A stretch of 64,000 nt of DNA, taken from positions 992,001-1,056,000 of the forward strand of contig JACKPC010000001.1 of the NCBI GenBank assembly GCA_024233835.1, read 5' to 3'. The position numbers and the translations under genes were made by a program. The notes under the pieces were generated by a model. The model had not been told where the DNA came from, searched no databases, and saw nothing but the letters and a program-made list of their open reading frames with translations. Each line of letters opens with the position of its first letter. The stretch's first letter is position 1. This document shows positions 17,440 to 27,319 of this stretch, one piece after another. The stretch is from Leptospiraceae bacterium. GTDB taxonomy: Bacteria; Spirochaetota; Leptospiria; Leptospirales; Leptospiraceae.

Positions 17440-19260
17440 CTACTCCATCCATTTTATATTTTCCGGAATTTTTTCCAGTGCCTTATTGTCCTTCATGGCT
17501 TTATTCAAGGCATCTGCCTTACCTTCATCATACCACCAGTAGTCGATAGAAAAACCCTCCCCACCGTATTTCCCCAGGGGATTCTTAGGCATTCCAAATT
17601 TATTCCAATACAAAAGTCTTGTGTTATTCAAATGCCAGAGTAGTACATAAGGATATTCTTTATAGATAATCGTATCCAGTTTTTTCAGAAGAGCATTTCT
17701 CTTATTCACATCAAATATGGTTTTTTGTTCTTCAATGATTTTATCAATTTCGGGAAGTTTTAAACCGGGCAGGTTATGCTGACCTTTTTCATCGGCATAC
17801 TTCGAAAACCATAAAGGTTCCGGATCTTTAAAAATTCCTCCACCCCAGGCTGTCCAGGTCATATCAAAATCAAAACTATCTATTCTCTGGCTCCAGGCTG
17901 CGAGATCGGTTGTCTCTATATTGACCCTGACTCCGACTTGCTTGGCTCTTTCAATAAAAGGGGTAATATATTTACTGGTTCTCTGGTCACGTTCTAATAC
18001 GCTGAATTCCAGTTTTTTTCCATCTTTTTCCAGATAACCTTCTTGATTCGCTTTCCAGCCGGCTTCTTTTAAAAGAGCTCTCGCTTTTTCCGGGTTATAG
18101 TCTATGGGTTCATTCGGATTTTTTTCACCCAGCAGATAAAAATCGGGGAAATAACTATCCGTAAGTTCATACTCATTAAACATAAGTTTTTCTACAAACA
18201 TCTTCCTCGGAACCAGATGAGCCATAGCTTTTCTAACTCGTTTATCCTTGAATACATCCCGCCTCATATTCATGGCCCAGCCCTGAAATCCAATCGGCTT
18301 CTGGTTAAAAACTCTCTGTTTGATAATCCAGCTATTCTGGAACTTATCTCCCTTTGTTTCGGTAGCCCAGACAGAGGCAGTGTACACGGGGAAAATATCG
18401 AGGTCTCCTTTCTTTAGGGCTTGAAGTGCAATATTCTCCTGGTTGTAGACCTTAAAGACCAGTTCATCAAAATTATAACGTCCTTTAACAAAAGGATACG
18501 CCCTCTGCCAGTAATCACCTCTTCTCTGCATCTTGATATAACGGCCTTTTTTCACTTCCACGATTTTATAAGGACCGGAAACTACCGGAAATTCAATATT
18601 TACCCGGTTAAAATCCATTCCCTTATAAACGTGTTCGGGAAGAACCAAAAACCCTGTTGCAATTTCATTAAAATTATTCCAGTGAATTTCTTTTGCTTTA
18701 AATTCAACGGTATACTCATCGATAGCTTTTGGTTTTTCAAAGCGGGAAAGTCCAATCCGAAAAACAGCCGTATCGTGCTTAGGGTTCATAATTGTATCAT
18801 AGGTAAATAAAATATCTTTTGTTGTAATGGGTTTACCATCCGACCACATTGCATTTTTATCGAGGAGGAAGGTGAAAGTTTTTTTATCCTCGGAAATCTT
18901 CCATTCCCTTGCGATATGCGGGATGGTTTCCAGAGTTTCGGGGTGATATGCGGTGAGAGTTTCATACATCATGGTAAAAATCTGGGCGGTGGTGGCAAAT
19001 TGTTCGAGATAATAATTTAGAGATTTTGGAAACTGGTGAGCATAAATCCTAAAAGAGCCACCTTTTTTTGCCGATGTGTTTGCCAGAGGGTTTGTTTCTC
19101 TCATTTTCGGAGGGATAGATTCCGGATTTCCCTGCCAGGGAATATCCTTAACTATTCCAGAAATGTTAGAAGAGTTTTGTGTCTTTTCTTTACAAGAAAG
19201 GGATATAAATAAAAATACGATAAATAGTGTTTTTTTATAAAAAGAATAATTTAGTTTCAA
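17440..19260 (-). CDS. Extracellular solute-binding lipoprotein, family 5 (OppA/DppA-like)
   Basis: About 606 residues. The frame could begin at ATG 19278, but TTG 19260 is preferred: GGGAG lies 10 bp upstream and it gives a compact lipoprotein signal (KKTLFIVFLFISLSC). Family signs are LEQFATTAQIFTMMYETL, EWKISEDKKTFTFLL, WSDGKPITTKDILFTYD and VRKAMAHLVPRKMFVEKL. Members bind oligopeptides, nickel or sugars for an ABC importer, yet no permease or ATPase of an importer is nearby, so it may be an orphan receptor. It is followed after 15 bp by the DUF1566 lipoprotein gene, and the four genes down to 13338 look like one operon. Confidence 0.9.
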   Translation of the reverse strand: MKLNYSFYKKTLFIVFLFISLSCKEKTQNSSNISGIVKDIPWQGNPESIPPKMRETNPLANTSAKKGGSFRIYAHQFPKSLNYYLEQFATTAQIFTMMYETLTAYHPETLETIPHIAREWKISEDKKTFTFLLDKNAMWSDGKPITTKDILFTYDTIMNPKHDTAVFRIGLSRFEKPKAIDEYTVEFKAKEIHWNNFNEIATGFLVLPEHVYKGMDFNRVNIEFPVVSGPYKIVEVKKGRYIKMQRRGDYWQRAYPFVKGRYNFDELVFKVYNQENIALQALKKGDLDIFPVYTASVWATETKGDKFQNSWIIKQRVFNQKPIGFQGWAMNMRRDVFKDKRVRKAMAHLVPRKMFVEKLMFNEYELTDSYFPDFYLLGEKNPNEPIDYNPEKARALLKEAGWKANQEGYLEKDGKKLEFSVLERDQRTSKYITPFIERAKQVGVRVNIETTDLAAWSQRIDSFDFDMTWTAWGGGIFKDPEPLWFSKYADEKGQHNLPGLKLPEIDKIIEEQKTIFDVNKRNALLKKLDTIIYKEYPYVLLWHLNNTRLLYWNKFGMPKNPLGKYGGEGFSIDYWWYDEGKADALNKAMKDNKALEKIPENIKWME

Positions 19261-19276
19261 AATAAGCCGGTCTCCC

Positions 19277-20731
19277 ATGAAATATATTACGTTTAAGCAA
19301 AGCTATATCTACGAATTAAATACAAGAATTTTTTGTCTCGAAAACCGCTGTACTTTAGCGGAATTTCCAGAAAGCTTTTTTGAAAGCCCGGAAATCCGTG
19401 CAGCTGATTATATCTGGCTCATGGGGATCTGGGAACCTTCTCCTGCCTCTGTGAATATAGCCAGTAAGCATGAGGGTCTGAGGAAAGATTTTAAAACCAT
19501 TCTTCCGGATCTAAAAGAAAACGAGATCATTGGTTCTCCCTACGCAATATATCGCTATAGGCCGAACCCTCTCTGTGCAAAATCTTTCGAAGAAATTCAA
19601 ATATTTCGGGACAGGCTACAGGCTATGGGAAAAAAGCTCATTCTGGATTTTGTTCCCAATCACATGGCGGTGGATACTCCTCTTCTGGATACTCATCCGG
19701 GTTTATTTCTACAAAAAAATGGCCCGGCCTGCCGGAACTCCTTTGAAAGAAATGGAAAAGTCTTTTATCACGGAAAAGACCCCTATTTTGATGGCTGGAC
19801 AGATACAGTTCAATGGGATTTTTCTAATCCGGAGACCCTCGCTTTCCATAAGAAAATTTTAGGAGAAATCGCCAGCGTTTGTGATGGGGTGCGTTGCGAC
19901 ATGGCCATGCTCCCCCTTATAGATATTTTTGAGAAAACTCACGGAAAAAAGGCGAAACCTTATTGGACTGATTTAATCCAATCCGTTAAACTGGGGCATC
20001 CGAAATTTATTTTCATCGCCGAAGTATACTGGAATCTCGAATACCATTTACAGACCCTCGGCTTTGATTATACCTACGATAAAACTCTCTATGACCGCTT
20101 AAAAGAAAAAAATCTGAGAGAAATTCTCGGTCACTTAAATGCAGATCCGGGTTTTCAGGAAAAGTCTTTAAGGTTTATAGAAAACCACGATGAACAAAGA
20201 GCCTATGCGACTTTCGCTCAGGACTCGGTTTCGGACTTCTCCCTTCTTTGTTTCTTACCCGGTATGATTCTGTATCACGATGGTCAGGATCTGGGTGTAG
20301 AGTATAAAGTTCCGGTGCAACTTTCCAGAATTCCGGATGAAGAAGTGAAATCTGAGATTCTGGCTTATTATATCCGTGCTTTCCGGGCTATTGCCAGCCG
20401 GAAGGAGAAAAAACTTAAAATACATCATAACCACCTGCATCCCTATGGAGAGTATGATCTTTCCGATGTAGTTTCCTATACCCTGGTAGAAGATACAAAC
20501 GATCCTCATCTTGAGATTTTAATCTATAATTTTTATCCCCACGAAATCAAGGGAAGACTGGAAATTGATGATGAAATTTTAGAGAAACTGGATAGAAACG
20601 GAATCCATGATATTCGCTTTATTGATGTTTCTTCAGAAGCCCATTATATCCGTAGTATCGATGATCTCATGCGCTACGGACTGTATATCCACCTAATGCC
20701 GGGACAGGTACACTGGTTTGTAAAAGAATAA
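19277..20731 (+). CDS. GH13 (alpha-amylase family) glycoside hydrolase
   Basis: A 484-residue cytoplasmic enzyme with no signal peptide. Family GH13 motifs are in order: LILDFVPNHMAVDTP (region I), GVRCDMAM with nucleophile Asp208 (region II), FIAEVYW with acid/base Glu249 (region III) and FIENHDEQ with Asp305 (region IV). The start YIYELNTRIF is typical of the family. The substrate is an alpha-glucan or a short alpha-glucoside; the exact activity cannot be given. The ATG overlaps the possible ATG of the divergent solute-binding gene by two bases, and no ribosome binding site is visible. A lipoprotein gene starts one base after its stop. Confidence 0.9.
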   Translation: MKYITFKQSYIYELNTRIFCLENRCTLAEFPESFFESPEIRAADYIWLMGIWEPSPASVNIASKHEGLRKDFKTILPDLKENEIIGSPYAIYRYRPNPLCAKSFEEIQIFRDRLQAMGKKLILDFVPNHMAVDTPLLDTHPGLFLQKNGPACRNSFERNGKVFYHGKDPYFDGWTDTVQWDFSNPETLAFHKKILGEIASVCDGVRCDMAMLPLIDIFEKTHGKKAKPYWTDLIQSVKLGHPKFIFIAEVYWNLEYHLQTLGFDYTYDKTLYDRLKEKNLREILGHLNADPGFQEKSLRFIENHDEQRAYATFAQDSVSDFSLLCFLPGMILYHDGQDLGVEYKVPVQLSRIPDEEVKSEILAYYIRAFRAIASRKEKKLKIHHNHLHPYGEYDLSDVVSYTLVEDTNDPHLEILIYNFYPHEIKGRLEIDDEILEKLDRNGIHDIRFIDVSSEAHYIRSIDDLMRYGLYIHLMPGQVHWFVKE

Positions 20732-20732
20732 G

Positions 20733-21191
20733 ATGAGAAAAAGATCCATCTTATTCTTTTTTTTCCTTTCCTTATCAATCTTTCTTCAATGTAAGGGAAT
20801 GACTTCTCCTCAAAATGAGGATTTTACCCTTCAACTTCTGTATTCGAATAAGAAAAATGGAAGTATCATTAAAGAAATTTATACAATGGAGAAAAATAAT
20901 CTGAGTATAGAGAAAAGTTCCGGTGAAAAAGCGAGTTTCCAGCTATCGGAAGAAGAGTTTTCCAATTTCATACTCCTTCTACGGAAAAAGAATCTCTTGC
21001 ATAGCTCGGAATACTCAGGCTCGGAAAATGCAAAGTCCTCAGAAGATTACCAGCTTTCCACGCATATTTACGGAAAAGATATTCATATCCGGATTCAAAA
21101 CTATGCAGAGGAGTCGAAAGCCGAAAGCACGGTACTGGACCGGAGAAATGCGATTTTAGAAGTCAGATCTTTTCTAAAAAATCGAAAGTAA
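20733..21191 (+). CDS. Small predicted lipoprotein
   Basis: A 152-residue protein with a lipobox: MRKRSILFFFFLSLSIFLQC, then KGM, so Cys20 would be lipidated. The mature part is polar, with LQLLYSNKKNGSIIKEIY near its start and a basic C-terminus. No family is recognised. It begins one base after the GH13 stop (TAAG ATG), so the two are probably co-expressed, although one is cytoplasmic and the other is envelope-bound. Confidence 0.65.
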   Translation: MRKRSILFFFFLSLSIFLQCKGMTSPQNEDFTLQLLYSNKKNGSIIKEIYTMEKNNLSIEKSSGEKASFQLSEEEFSNFILLLRKKNLLHSSEYSGSENAKSSEDYQLSTHIYGKDIHIRIQNYAEESKAESTVLDRRNAILEVRSFLKNRK

Positions 21192-21351
21192 TTATTAACT
21201 AATATTACCTTATGGAACTAAGTCCGGGTTTTCAGTTGGAACCTGCTTTAGATGATTTGTTTCTATCTCCGGGTTTGTTTTCCCTTCTCTGAACAAATCA
21301 ATATTTTGTTGATTCCCAAAGCTCTACGGGAACAAACTGTATTCCTTCTCT

Positions 21352-21921
21352 ATGACAACAATAGAAATTATCGCTACCTTTTTTGGCTTAGCTTGTGTTC
21401 TTTTAACTATAAAAGAAAATATCTGGTGCTGGCCGGCTGGCCTTGTGCAGGTGAGTCTGTATATATTTGTATTTTATAATGCTAAATTATACTCGGATAT
21501 GCTCTTACATATCGTTTATATTTTCATGCAATTTTATGGCTGGTATTTCTGGCTTTACGGAGGAAAAAGTAGGAACGATGCAGAAATTACGAGTCTCGGA
21601 AAGGTTTTTTATACCTGGTTAATCCTGATAGTAGTAGGTACATTTTTTCTTGGCTATGGAATGCAGCGTTATACAGATGCCTCCCTTCCCTATCCGGATG
21701 CTTTTACAACAGTTGCAAGTCTGGCTGCTCAGTGGCTTCTGGGAAAAAAGAAGTTGGAATCCTGGATTTTATGGATAAGTGTGGATATTATCGCCATAGG
21801 GGTCTATGCGAAAAAAGAATTATATTATACAACTATATTATATTCTCTATTCTTTATATTAGCAATCCTAGGTTTTCTAAGATGGAAACAGGAATATAGA
21901 GAAGCAGATAATACTTTATAA
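21352..21921 (+). CDS. pnuC: PnuC-like nicotinamide riboside transporter
   Basis: A 189-residue inner-membrane protein with about six to seven hydrophobic segments. The PnuC signature is clear: GLACVLLTIKENIWCWPAG near residue 15 and MQFYGWYFWLYGG near residue 60, which carries the Trp residues lining the substrate path. PnuC proteins move nicotinamide riboside, or related vitamins in PnuT/PnuX, by facilitated diffusion coupled to phosphorylation. No kinase gene is adjacent. The 160 bp upstream show no recognisable riboswitch, so the exact vitamin is not confirmed. Confidence 0.88.
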   Translation: MTTIEIIATFFGLACVLLTIKENIWCWPAGLVQVSLYIFVFYNAKLYSDMLLHIVYIFMQFYGWYFWLYGGKSRNDAEITSLGKVFYTWLILIVVGTFFLGYGMQRYTDASLPYPDAFTTVASLAAQWLLGKKKLESWILWISVDIIAIGVYAKKELYYTTILYSLFFILAILGFLRWKQEYREADNTL

Positions 21922-21934
21922 GACCCCTTTAATA

Positions 21935-24073
21935 TTAAGCTTCTTTCAGACTGAGAGAAATTCTCTTTCGCTTAACATCTACATCTAAAACTTTAACCCT
22001 CAGCTTTTGTTGCAGGTGTAAAACCTCGGCTGGATTTTTAATAAAAGTATTAGAAATCTGGCTGATATGAATGAGTCCATCCTGATGCACTCCTATATCG
22101 ACAAAAGCACCAAAGGCTGTCAGGTTTGTAACGATGCCCGGTAAATTCATGCCGGGTTTTAAGTCCTCTATCGTTTCTACTCCCCTGGCAAACTCGAAAA
22201 ATTCAAAGCTATCTCTGGGATCTCTGCCCGGCCTGGATAGTTCGGAAAGAATATCTTTTAAACTCGGTAGCCCTATCGTCTCTGTAACAAAGTCCTGTGG
22301 CTTAACACTTTTTAAAAGTCTTTCATTGCCAATGAGTTCCTGTATACTTGTCTGCATTTTATTTGCTATGTTTTCCACAATGCCATAACTCTCCGGATGA
22401 ACAGCACTATCATCGAGAGGATTTTTAGCAGCCCGAATCCGTAAGAAGCCGGCTGCCTGTTCAAAAGCTTTGGCACCAAGACCGGATATTTTTTTCAAAT
22501 CCTGTCTCGACTGAAACTTTCCCTTATCGTTTCTATACGCAATTATCTTTTTAGCCAGTGAAGTGCCGAGACCCGATACATAGGCAAGTAACTCTTTGCT
22601 ACAGGTGTTCAAATCAACACCCACCCGGTTTACGCAGGATTCTACAACTTCTTCCAACTTTTTCTTGAGTAAGGATTGATCTACATCATGTTGATACTGT
22701 CCGACTCCGATAGAACGCGGATTTATCTTTACCAGCTCAGCCAGTGGATCCATTAGTCTTCTTCCTATAGATACCGCTCCTCTTACAGTTACATCTTCAT
22801 TTGGAAATTCTTCCCTGGCTACCTCGGAAGCTGAATATATTGAAGCTCCACTTTCATTGACCATCACTACAGGTAGCTTTTTGAAAAAAGGTAAGGAAGA
22901 AGCGAAAGACTCAGTCTCTCTACCGGCGGTTCCATTCCCGACTGCAATTACTTCGATTGCATATTTATCTACTAATTCTAATATTATATTTTTAGCTTCC
23001 TCTGTTCTTTCCTGGGGTTTATGGGGATATATGGCTGTATGATATAGAAGTTTGCCCTGAGGGTCAAGACAGACCAATTTACAACCGGTACGAAAGCCCG
23101 GATCTAAAGCCAGAATTGCCTTATTACCCAGAGGAGCAGCATAGAGAAGTTGACGAAGATTTTCAGCAAAAATCTGGATAGAATCAATATCTGCTTTTTC
23201 TTTCAAACTATTTCTTAACTCGGTTTCAAGAGAAGGTTGCAAGAGTCTTTTATAACTATCTTCTATAGAAAGGAGCACTTCTTCAGAGGAAGGGTTTCGT
23301 CCTTTTATGTGTAAACTTTTTAAGCTTGATAAACAAATTTCTTTCGAAGGTTCTACTGAAACTTTTAGAAAAGCTTCTTTTTCTCCCCTGAAAATAGCAA
23401 GTATTCTATGAGCCGGGCAGTCTTTTAAGGGTGTTTTTAATTCAAAATAGTCTTCGTATTTTTCAGCACCCTCTTTCTCAATTTTTGTTTTTTTAGAAGA
23501 CTCGATTATTGCATTATCTGCATATACTTTTCGAAGAAGAGTTCTTGTCTTCTTGTCTTCGCTTATCATCTCAGCGATAATGTCCCTGGCACCGGATAAT
23601 ATCTTATCGACAGACTCAAGTTCCGGTTTTTCTTGTAGAAGTTTTTCGGCTTCCTTTTTAGGGTTAAAAGAGTTCGTCTGGGAATAAATACTGAGGGCAA
23701 TGGGCTGCAAACCTTTCTCAATAGCAATTGAAGCCCTGGTCTTTCGTTTTGGTTTATAGGGAAGATAAATGTCTTCCAATTCCGCAAGTGTTTTTGCCTT
23801 TTTAATTTCTTCTTGTAAGTTTGGGTTTAAGAGTTCTCGTTTTTGCAAAGAATCTAAAATAGATGTTTTTCGTTTCAGGAGTTCTTTTAGTTTCTCGTGC
23901 AGGTCACGTATTTGCGTTATCTGCACTTCATCCAAAGAACCGGTTTTTTCTTTACGATAGCGAGCAATAAAGGGAATTGTATTTGAATCTTCTAATAGTT
24001 CCAATACGGCTTCTACTTGCCCCGGCTTCAGCCTCAGTTCTTCGGAAATTTCCTGTATAATAAATGAATCCAT
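21935..24073 (-). CDS. tex: Tex-type RNA-binding transcription accessory protein
   Basis: A 712-residue protein with the complete Tex architecture. The N-terminal helical domain has NTIPFIARYRKEKTGSLDE; the YqgF/RNase H-like domain has ILALDPGFRTGCKLVCLD and VIAVGNGTAGRETE; helix-hairpin-helix motifs include YVSGLGTSLAKKIIAYRN; a C-terminal S1 domain (GIVTNLTAFGAFVDIGVHQD) ends the protein. Tex binds RNA and influences transcription and stress responses. It lies convergent with pnuC, 13 bp away, and appears to be a single-gene unit. Confidence 0.96.
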   Translation of the reverse strand: MDSFIIQEISEELRLKPGQVEAVLELLEDSNTIPFIARYRKEKTGSLDEVQITQIRDLHEKLKELLKRKTSILDSLQKRELLNPNLQEEIKKAKTLAELEDIYLPYKPKRKTRASIAIEKGLQPIALSIYSQTNSFNPKKEAEKLLQEKPELESVDKILSGARDIIAEMISEDKKTRTLLRKVYADNAIIESSKKTKIEKEGAEKYEDYFELKTPLKDCPAHRILAIFRGEKEAFLKVSVEPSKEICLSSLKSLHIKGRNPSSEEVLLSIEDSYKRLLQPSLETELRNSLKEKADIDSIQIFAENLRQLLYAAPLGNKAILALDPGFRTGCKLVCLDPQGKLLYHTAIYPHKPQERTEEAKNIILELVDKYAIEVIAVGNGTAGRETESFASSLPFFKKLPVVMVNESGASIYSASEVAREEFPNEDVTVRGAVSIGRRLMDPLAELVKINPRSIGVGQYQHDVDQSLLKKKLEEVVESCVNRVGVDLNTCSKELLAYVSGLGTSLAKKIIAYRNDKGKFQSRQDLKKISGLGAKAFEQAAGFLRIRAAKNPLDDSAVHPESYGIVENIANKMQTSIQELIGNERLLKSVKPQDFVTETIGLPSLKDILSELSRPGRDPRDSFEFFEFARGVETIEDLKPGMNLPGIVTNLTAFGAFVDIGVHQDGLIHISQISNTFIKNPAEVLHLQQKLRVKVLDVDVKRKRISLSLKEA

Positions 24074-24149
24074 ATCCGTATAAAAGGTTTTTGGCTCTAA
24101 AAATGCAAGTAATAAATTATAGAACTATAAAAGTAAAGTTAAGAGAATC

Positions 24150-26084
24150 TTAGTGCATATCTATAATCATTATAGCCATATCATCGAAGGAGTTATTTCC
24201 GGCGTGTAAGATGATTTCCCTTTTTAAAAGATCCAGAGCGTCTATCGCCGTATAATTAATTGTATTCTTTATCACTTCTACAAGTCTTTCTTCACCGAAT
24301 TGATCTTTTTCTTCTCCGGCTTCTGTTACACCGTCTGTATACAATACCAGCCTATCTCCCGATGTATATAATATTTCCCCGGCTTCTAAAGAGTTATTGT
24401 GAAAAATTCCCAGAGGCTTACCTTTTGCTCTCAAAAAATGATATTCTTCGCTTGATCGCTTATATAAAATAGGGGGATTATGGCCTGCATTTACATATTG
24501 AACTAAAGAATTCTGGATCTGGCAGTAGAAGAAAGTTACAAAATGACCGGCCAGGCGTTCAAATAATTCTATATTCAACTGTTCTAATATATCTTTTGGT
24601 GTTTTACCCTTAATAGAAAAATAGTCAAATTGTTGTTTAATGAGTAGGGAAAGAAGGGCTGCCGGTATACCGTGTCCCGATACATCAGCAATAAAGGCAC
24701 CCAATTTTCCTTCTTCTAATTCCTGAAAACCACAGATATCGCCACCTACAGAATGTGCCGGTTGATAATATAAGGCAGTAGAAAAATACTGATTATTCGG
24801 AGTATTTTTTGAAATTAATAGCTCCTGAATTTTCCTTGCATTTAATAATTCGGATTCTATTACTTGACTCTTTCTTTCCAATTTTAATTGTTCTAACCTG
24901 GCTTCATTTCTCTGTTGTATAAATGTATTGATCCTGTATCCCAGACCCAGGGATAAAAGAGTAACCTCTATAGCTGAGCCAAATTGTATAGAATAAGTTG
25001 TAAAGTTATTTACAGGAAAAATTCCAAATTGTTTTCCTGATAAAATAGCCATTCCCAGAAGATAAGAAGTCCAGGCAAAGATAAAATATCTCGCAGGCAA
25101 AAAGCCTTTCTTTAAAACAATAAAAGCCGCTGTCAAAACAGATAAAATAAAAGGAAAAGCGGAGGCTGTTGCTATTGTAACAATAGGTTTGTAATCAACA
25201 AAAGGGGATAAGAACATTACAAAAAAGTTAAGAAGTAACACAACGTATAAGACTTTATGCATAAACGGAGTATAGTTTTTCGTTTGTAAAAACGACATGG
25301 AAAATAAAGATGCGAAAAATAAAGTCATTCCAATACTAAAGGGCATTAAGATATTGGTGAGTTCCGGGTACTCCGGTAAAATGTATTTCAAAACCATACC
25401 GTTATAATTACTCTGAAAGAAAAAATATCCTAATATATAAATGATATAAAAGAAATAGCTAAAATCTCTAACTATAAAAAATAAAAATAAGTTGTATAAA
25501 AACATTATAGCAAGAGTTCCGTAATAAGCACCCAGAAAAATTTGTCTATCTTCATCGGCTTCAATAAATGCATCTTTCTTCCAAATGCTTATAGGAATTT
25601 GTATAGACCCTTTACTTTCCACCATAAAGTAAAGAGTCTGTTTGTGATTGGGTTCGATGTGTAGAGGGAATACGAAGTTACTGGTCTCAATTCCCCTGCT
25701 GGAAAAATTTCGCATATCCCCTGTGTTAAAAGTTTGTATGTTTTTCCCTTCTTCAAAAACGTAGAAATCAAGAACATCAATTAAAGGGTAAGAGTATTCA
25801 ATAAATCGATCGATTGATTTATTACCCAAATTTTCGATTTGGAGTCGTATCCAGAATCTATCGTATTGAATTCCATAATTTGGATTCTTCTGATTGTTCT
25901 TTTTAAACTCTTTATCATATTTTCCACTTTGGATATCTTCAATCCCTGTTTTTCTGGTTTTATCAATAAATATTTCCAGATTTTGACTGAGATTATATTC
26001 ATCTAAAGCTTTATCAACAAATACATCATAAGCCAATAGATAATTTGCAAAAAGAAAATATAACAATAAACTAAAAATTTTCAT
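24150..26084 (-). CDS. 7TMR-DISM receptor with SpoIIE-type PP2C phosphatase
   Basis: A 644-residue protein. After a signal peptide (MKIFSLLLYFLFANYLLA) comes a periplasmic 7TMR-DISMED2-like domain (about 20-180, YDRFWIRLQIENLGN), then seven membrane segments (about 185-390), a coiled coil (QRNEARLEQLKLERKSQ), and a SpoIIE/PP2C domain with VGGDICGF, IADVSGHGIPAALLS and FDDMAIMI. Metal-binding Asp residues are present, so the phosphatase should be active. Such proteins often dephosphorylate anti-sigma factor antagonists in partner switching; the target is not in the window. It lies 8 bp after the hydrolase gene. Confidence 0.92.
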   Translation of the reverse strand: MKIFSLLLYFLFANYLLAYDVFVDKALDEYNLSQNLEIFIDKTRKTGIEDIQSGKYDKEFKKNNQKNPNYGIQYDRFWIRLQIENLGNKSIDRFIEYSYPLIDVLDFYVFEEGKNIQTFNTGDMRNFSSRGIETSNFVFPLHIEPNHKQTLYFMVESKGSIQIPISIWKKDAFIEADEDRQIFLGAYYGTLAIMFLYNLFLFFIVRDFSYFFYIIYILGYFFFQSNYNGMVLKYILPEYPELTNILMPFSIGMTLFFASLFSMSFLQTKNYTPFMHKVLYVVLLLNFFVMFLSPFVDYKPIVTIATASAFPFILSVLTAAFIVLKKGFLPARYFIFAWTSYLLGMAILSGKQFGIFPVNNFTTYSIQFGSAIEVTLLSLGLGYRINTFIQQRNEARLEQLKLERKSQVIESELLNARKIQELLISKNTPNNQYFSTALYYQPAHSVGGDICGFQELEEGKLGAFIADVSGHGIPAALLSLLIKQQFDYFSIKGKTPKDILEQLNIELFERLAGHFVTFFYCQIQNSLVQYVNAGHNPPILYKRSSEEYHFLRAKGKPLGIFHNNSLEAGEILYTSGDRLVLYTDGVTEAGEEKDQFGEERLVEVIKNTINYTAIDALDLLKREIILHAGNNSFDDMAIMIIDMH

Positions 26085-26092
26085 TATTTAGC

Positions 26093-27319
26093 TTACGAAA
26101 GTTCCGCTTGAAAAAGTGTTTTTATCAGAGCGTGATAAAAAGGAACTCTCGGAAACTTATTATTACCGAAGTTAAAGGTTTTATAACTCACTCCCCAGTG
26201 ATGAGTTCGAACAGCACCCAAATTTACAATGTTCCCTTCCGGTACATTTTTAAATTTTGGAATTATAGTATCTTTTAAAACAACCTGTCCATCGTTATAA
26301 ATAGAAATATCTTTAGAAGCCAGAGCCTGTTTATACATCGACCAATCATCAAAGTTACGGAATAAGCCATTTACATAATCTTCCATAGGTAAGAAGGAAG
26401 ATATGGAAAAATATTTTAAGTTAGAAGGCATCTTAGAACTAAAATCCAGTAGTGCTTTTTGTCTTTCTTCGTGTCCGAGAGACCTGGCTCCTTCTGCTAT
26501 ATCTTCCAGATCCTGTTTAGTTTTTAAACCAAAGACTTTTGCGATAAGCCTGGAACGTTTAGCAAGTTTCAAAGCTCTGTATATACTATATTTAGAAGTC
26601 TCGTCAATTACATAGTCAGCAAGGTAAGAACCTCCTATGTCTCCGCAGAGAGAAAAGAAAGCTTTGGTGGAGTTCAAGATAAACTCATCCTTATATTTTC
26701 CCTGATTTAAGGCAGATAAAAGCTCCAGACTCAAAGGAGAACCGTAAGAGTAACCTAAAAATACAAATTTCTGATTTTCTTCCATCGCCCAGCGACGAAT
26801 TGTTTTTGATTCGTGTATTAAGCGGAAAAGGGGTTCGATTACATGACTCGAATGAGCATTGGCCCTCGGGTAAGCCAGGTAAGCAATTTTTAAACCCTGT
26901 CCTTCATTATAAATTTTTTCTTCTACTGTTTTTCCATCTTTCCCAAATTTGAAGTGGATAATTTGATGCGGTGATTTAGGATTTTCGATTTGCTCGTGCA
27001 GGGAAAGATTTTTTAAGGTATGATGGGTAAAGCCCGGTACCAATAAAATTACCGTTTTACGCTTCCTGAAAAATTCTTCATCGATACTGATCTTTGTATC
27101 TGGAATTTTTTGAAGATATGTATCAACTTCTTCCGGTTTTAAAAGTACTTTATGAAAATCTAAATCCCGGTCTTCACCCATAACTTTTAAATCGTCTATA
27201 AGATAGGGCTTCCAGGCTACTTTACAGATTTCTTTGTTTGTATAACCGGCCAGTTTTAGTTGTTCCAAATAATTATAAAAAAACGTATACTGCCACTTAT
27301 ATTTATCATTTTCTATCAT
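26093..27319 (-). CDS. Alpha/beta-hydrolase-like protein of unknown function
   Basis: A 408-residue cytoplasmic protein. VILLVPGFTHHTL fits the oxyanion-hole strand, FLGYSYGSPLSLELL is a nucleophile elbow (Ser in GYSYGS), and VRTHHWGVSY near the C-terminus could supply the catalytic His. No closer family is recognised. It overlaps the upstream SpoIIE gene by 14 bp and is 8 bp from the 7TM-SpoIIE gene, so it is co-expressed with two phosphatases. This suggests a role linked to that signalling pathway, for example a lipid or ester target, but there is no direct evidence. Confidence 0.7.
   Translation of the reverse strand: MIENDKYKWQYTFFYNYLEQLKLAGYTNKEICKVAWKPYLIDDLKVMGEDRDLDFHKVLLKPEEVDTYLQKIPDTKISIDEEFFRKRKTVILLVPGFTHHTLKNLSLHEQIENPKSPHQIIHFKFGKDGKTVEEKIYNEGQGLKIAYLAYPRANAHSSHVIEPLFRLIHESKTIRRWAMEENQKFVFLGYSYGSPLSLELLSALNQGKYKDEFILNSTKAFFSLCGDIGGSYLADYVIDETSKYSIYRALKLAKRSRLIAKVFGLKTKQDLEDIAEGARSLGHEERQKALLDFSSKMPSNLKYFSISSFLPMEDYVNGLFRNFDDWSMYKQALASKDISIYNDGQVVLKDTIIPKFKNVPEGNIVNLGAVRTHHWGVSYKTFNFGNNKFPRVPFYHALIKTLFQAELS

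Noticed and set aside
21192..21351. A riboswitch before pnuC
   Set aside because: No conserved NAD, preQ1 or TPP motif is visible, and no strong hairpin is present.
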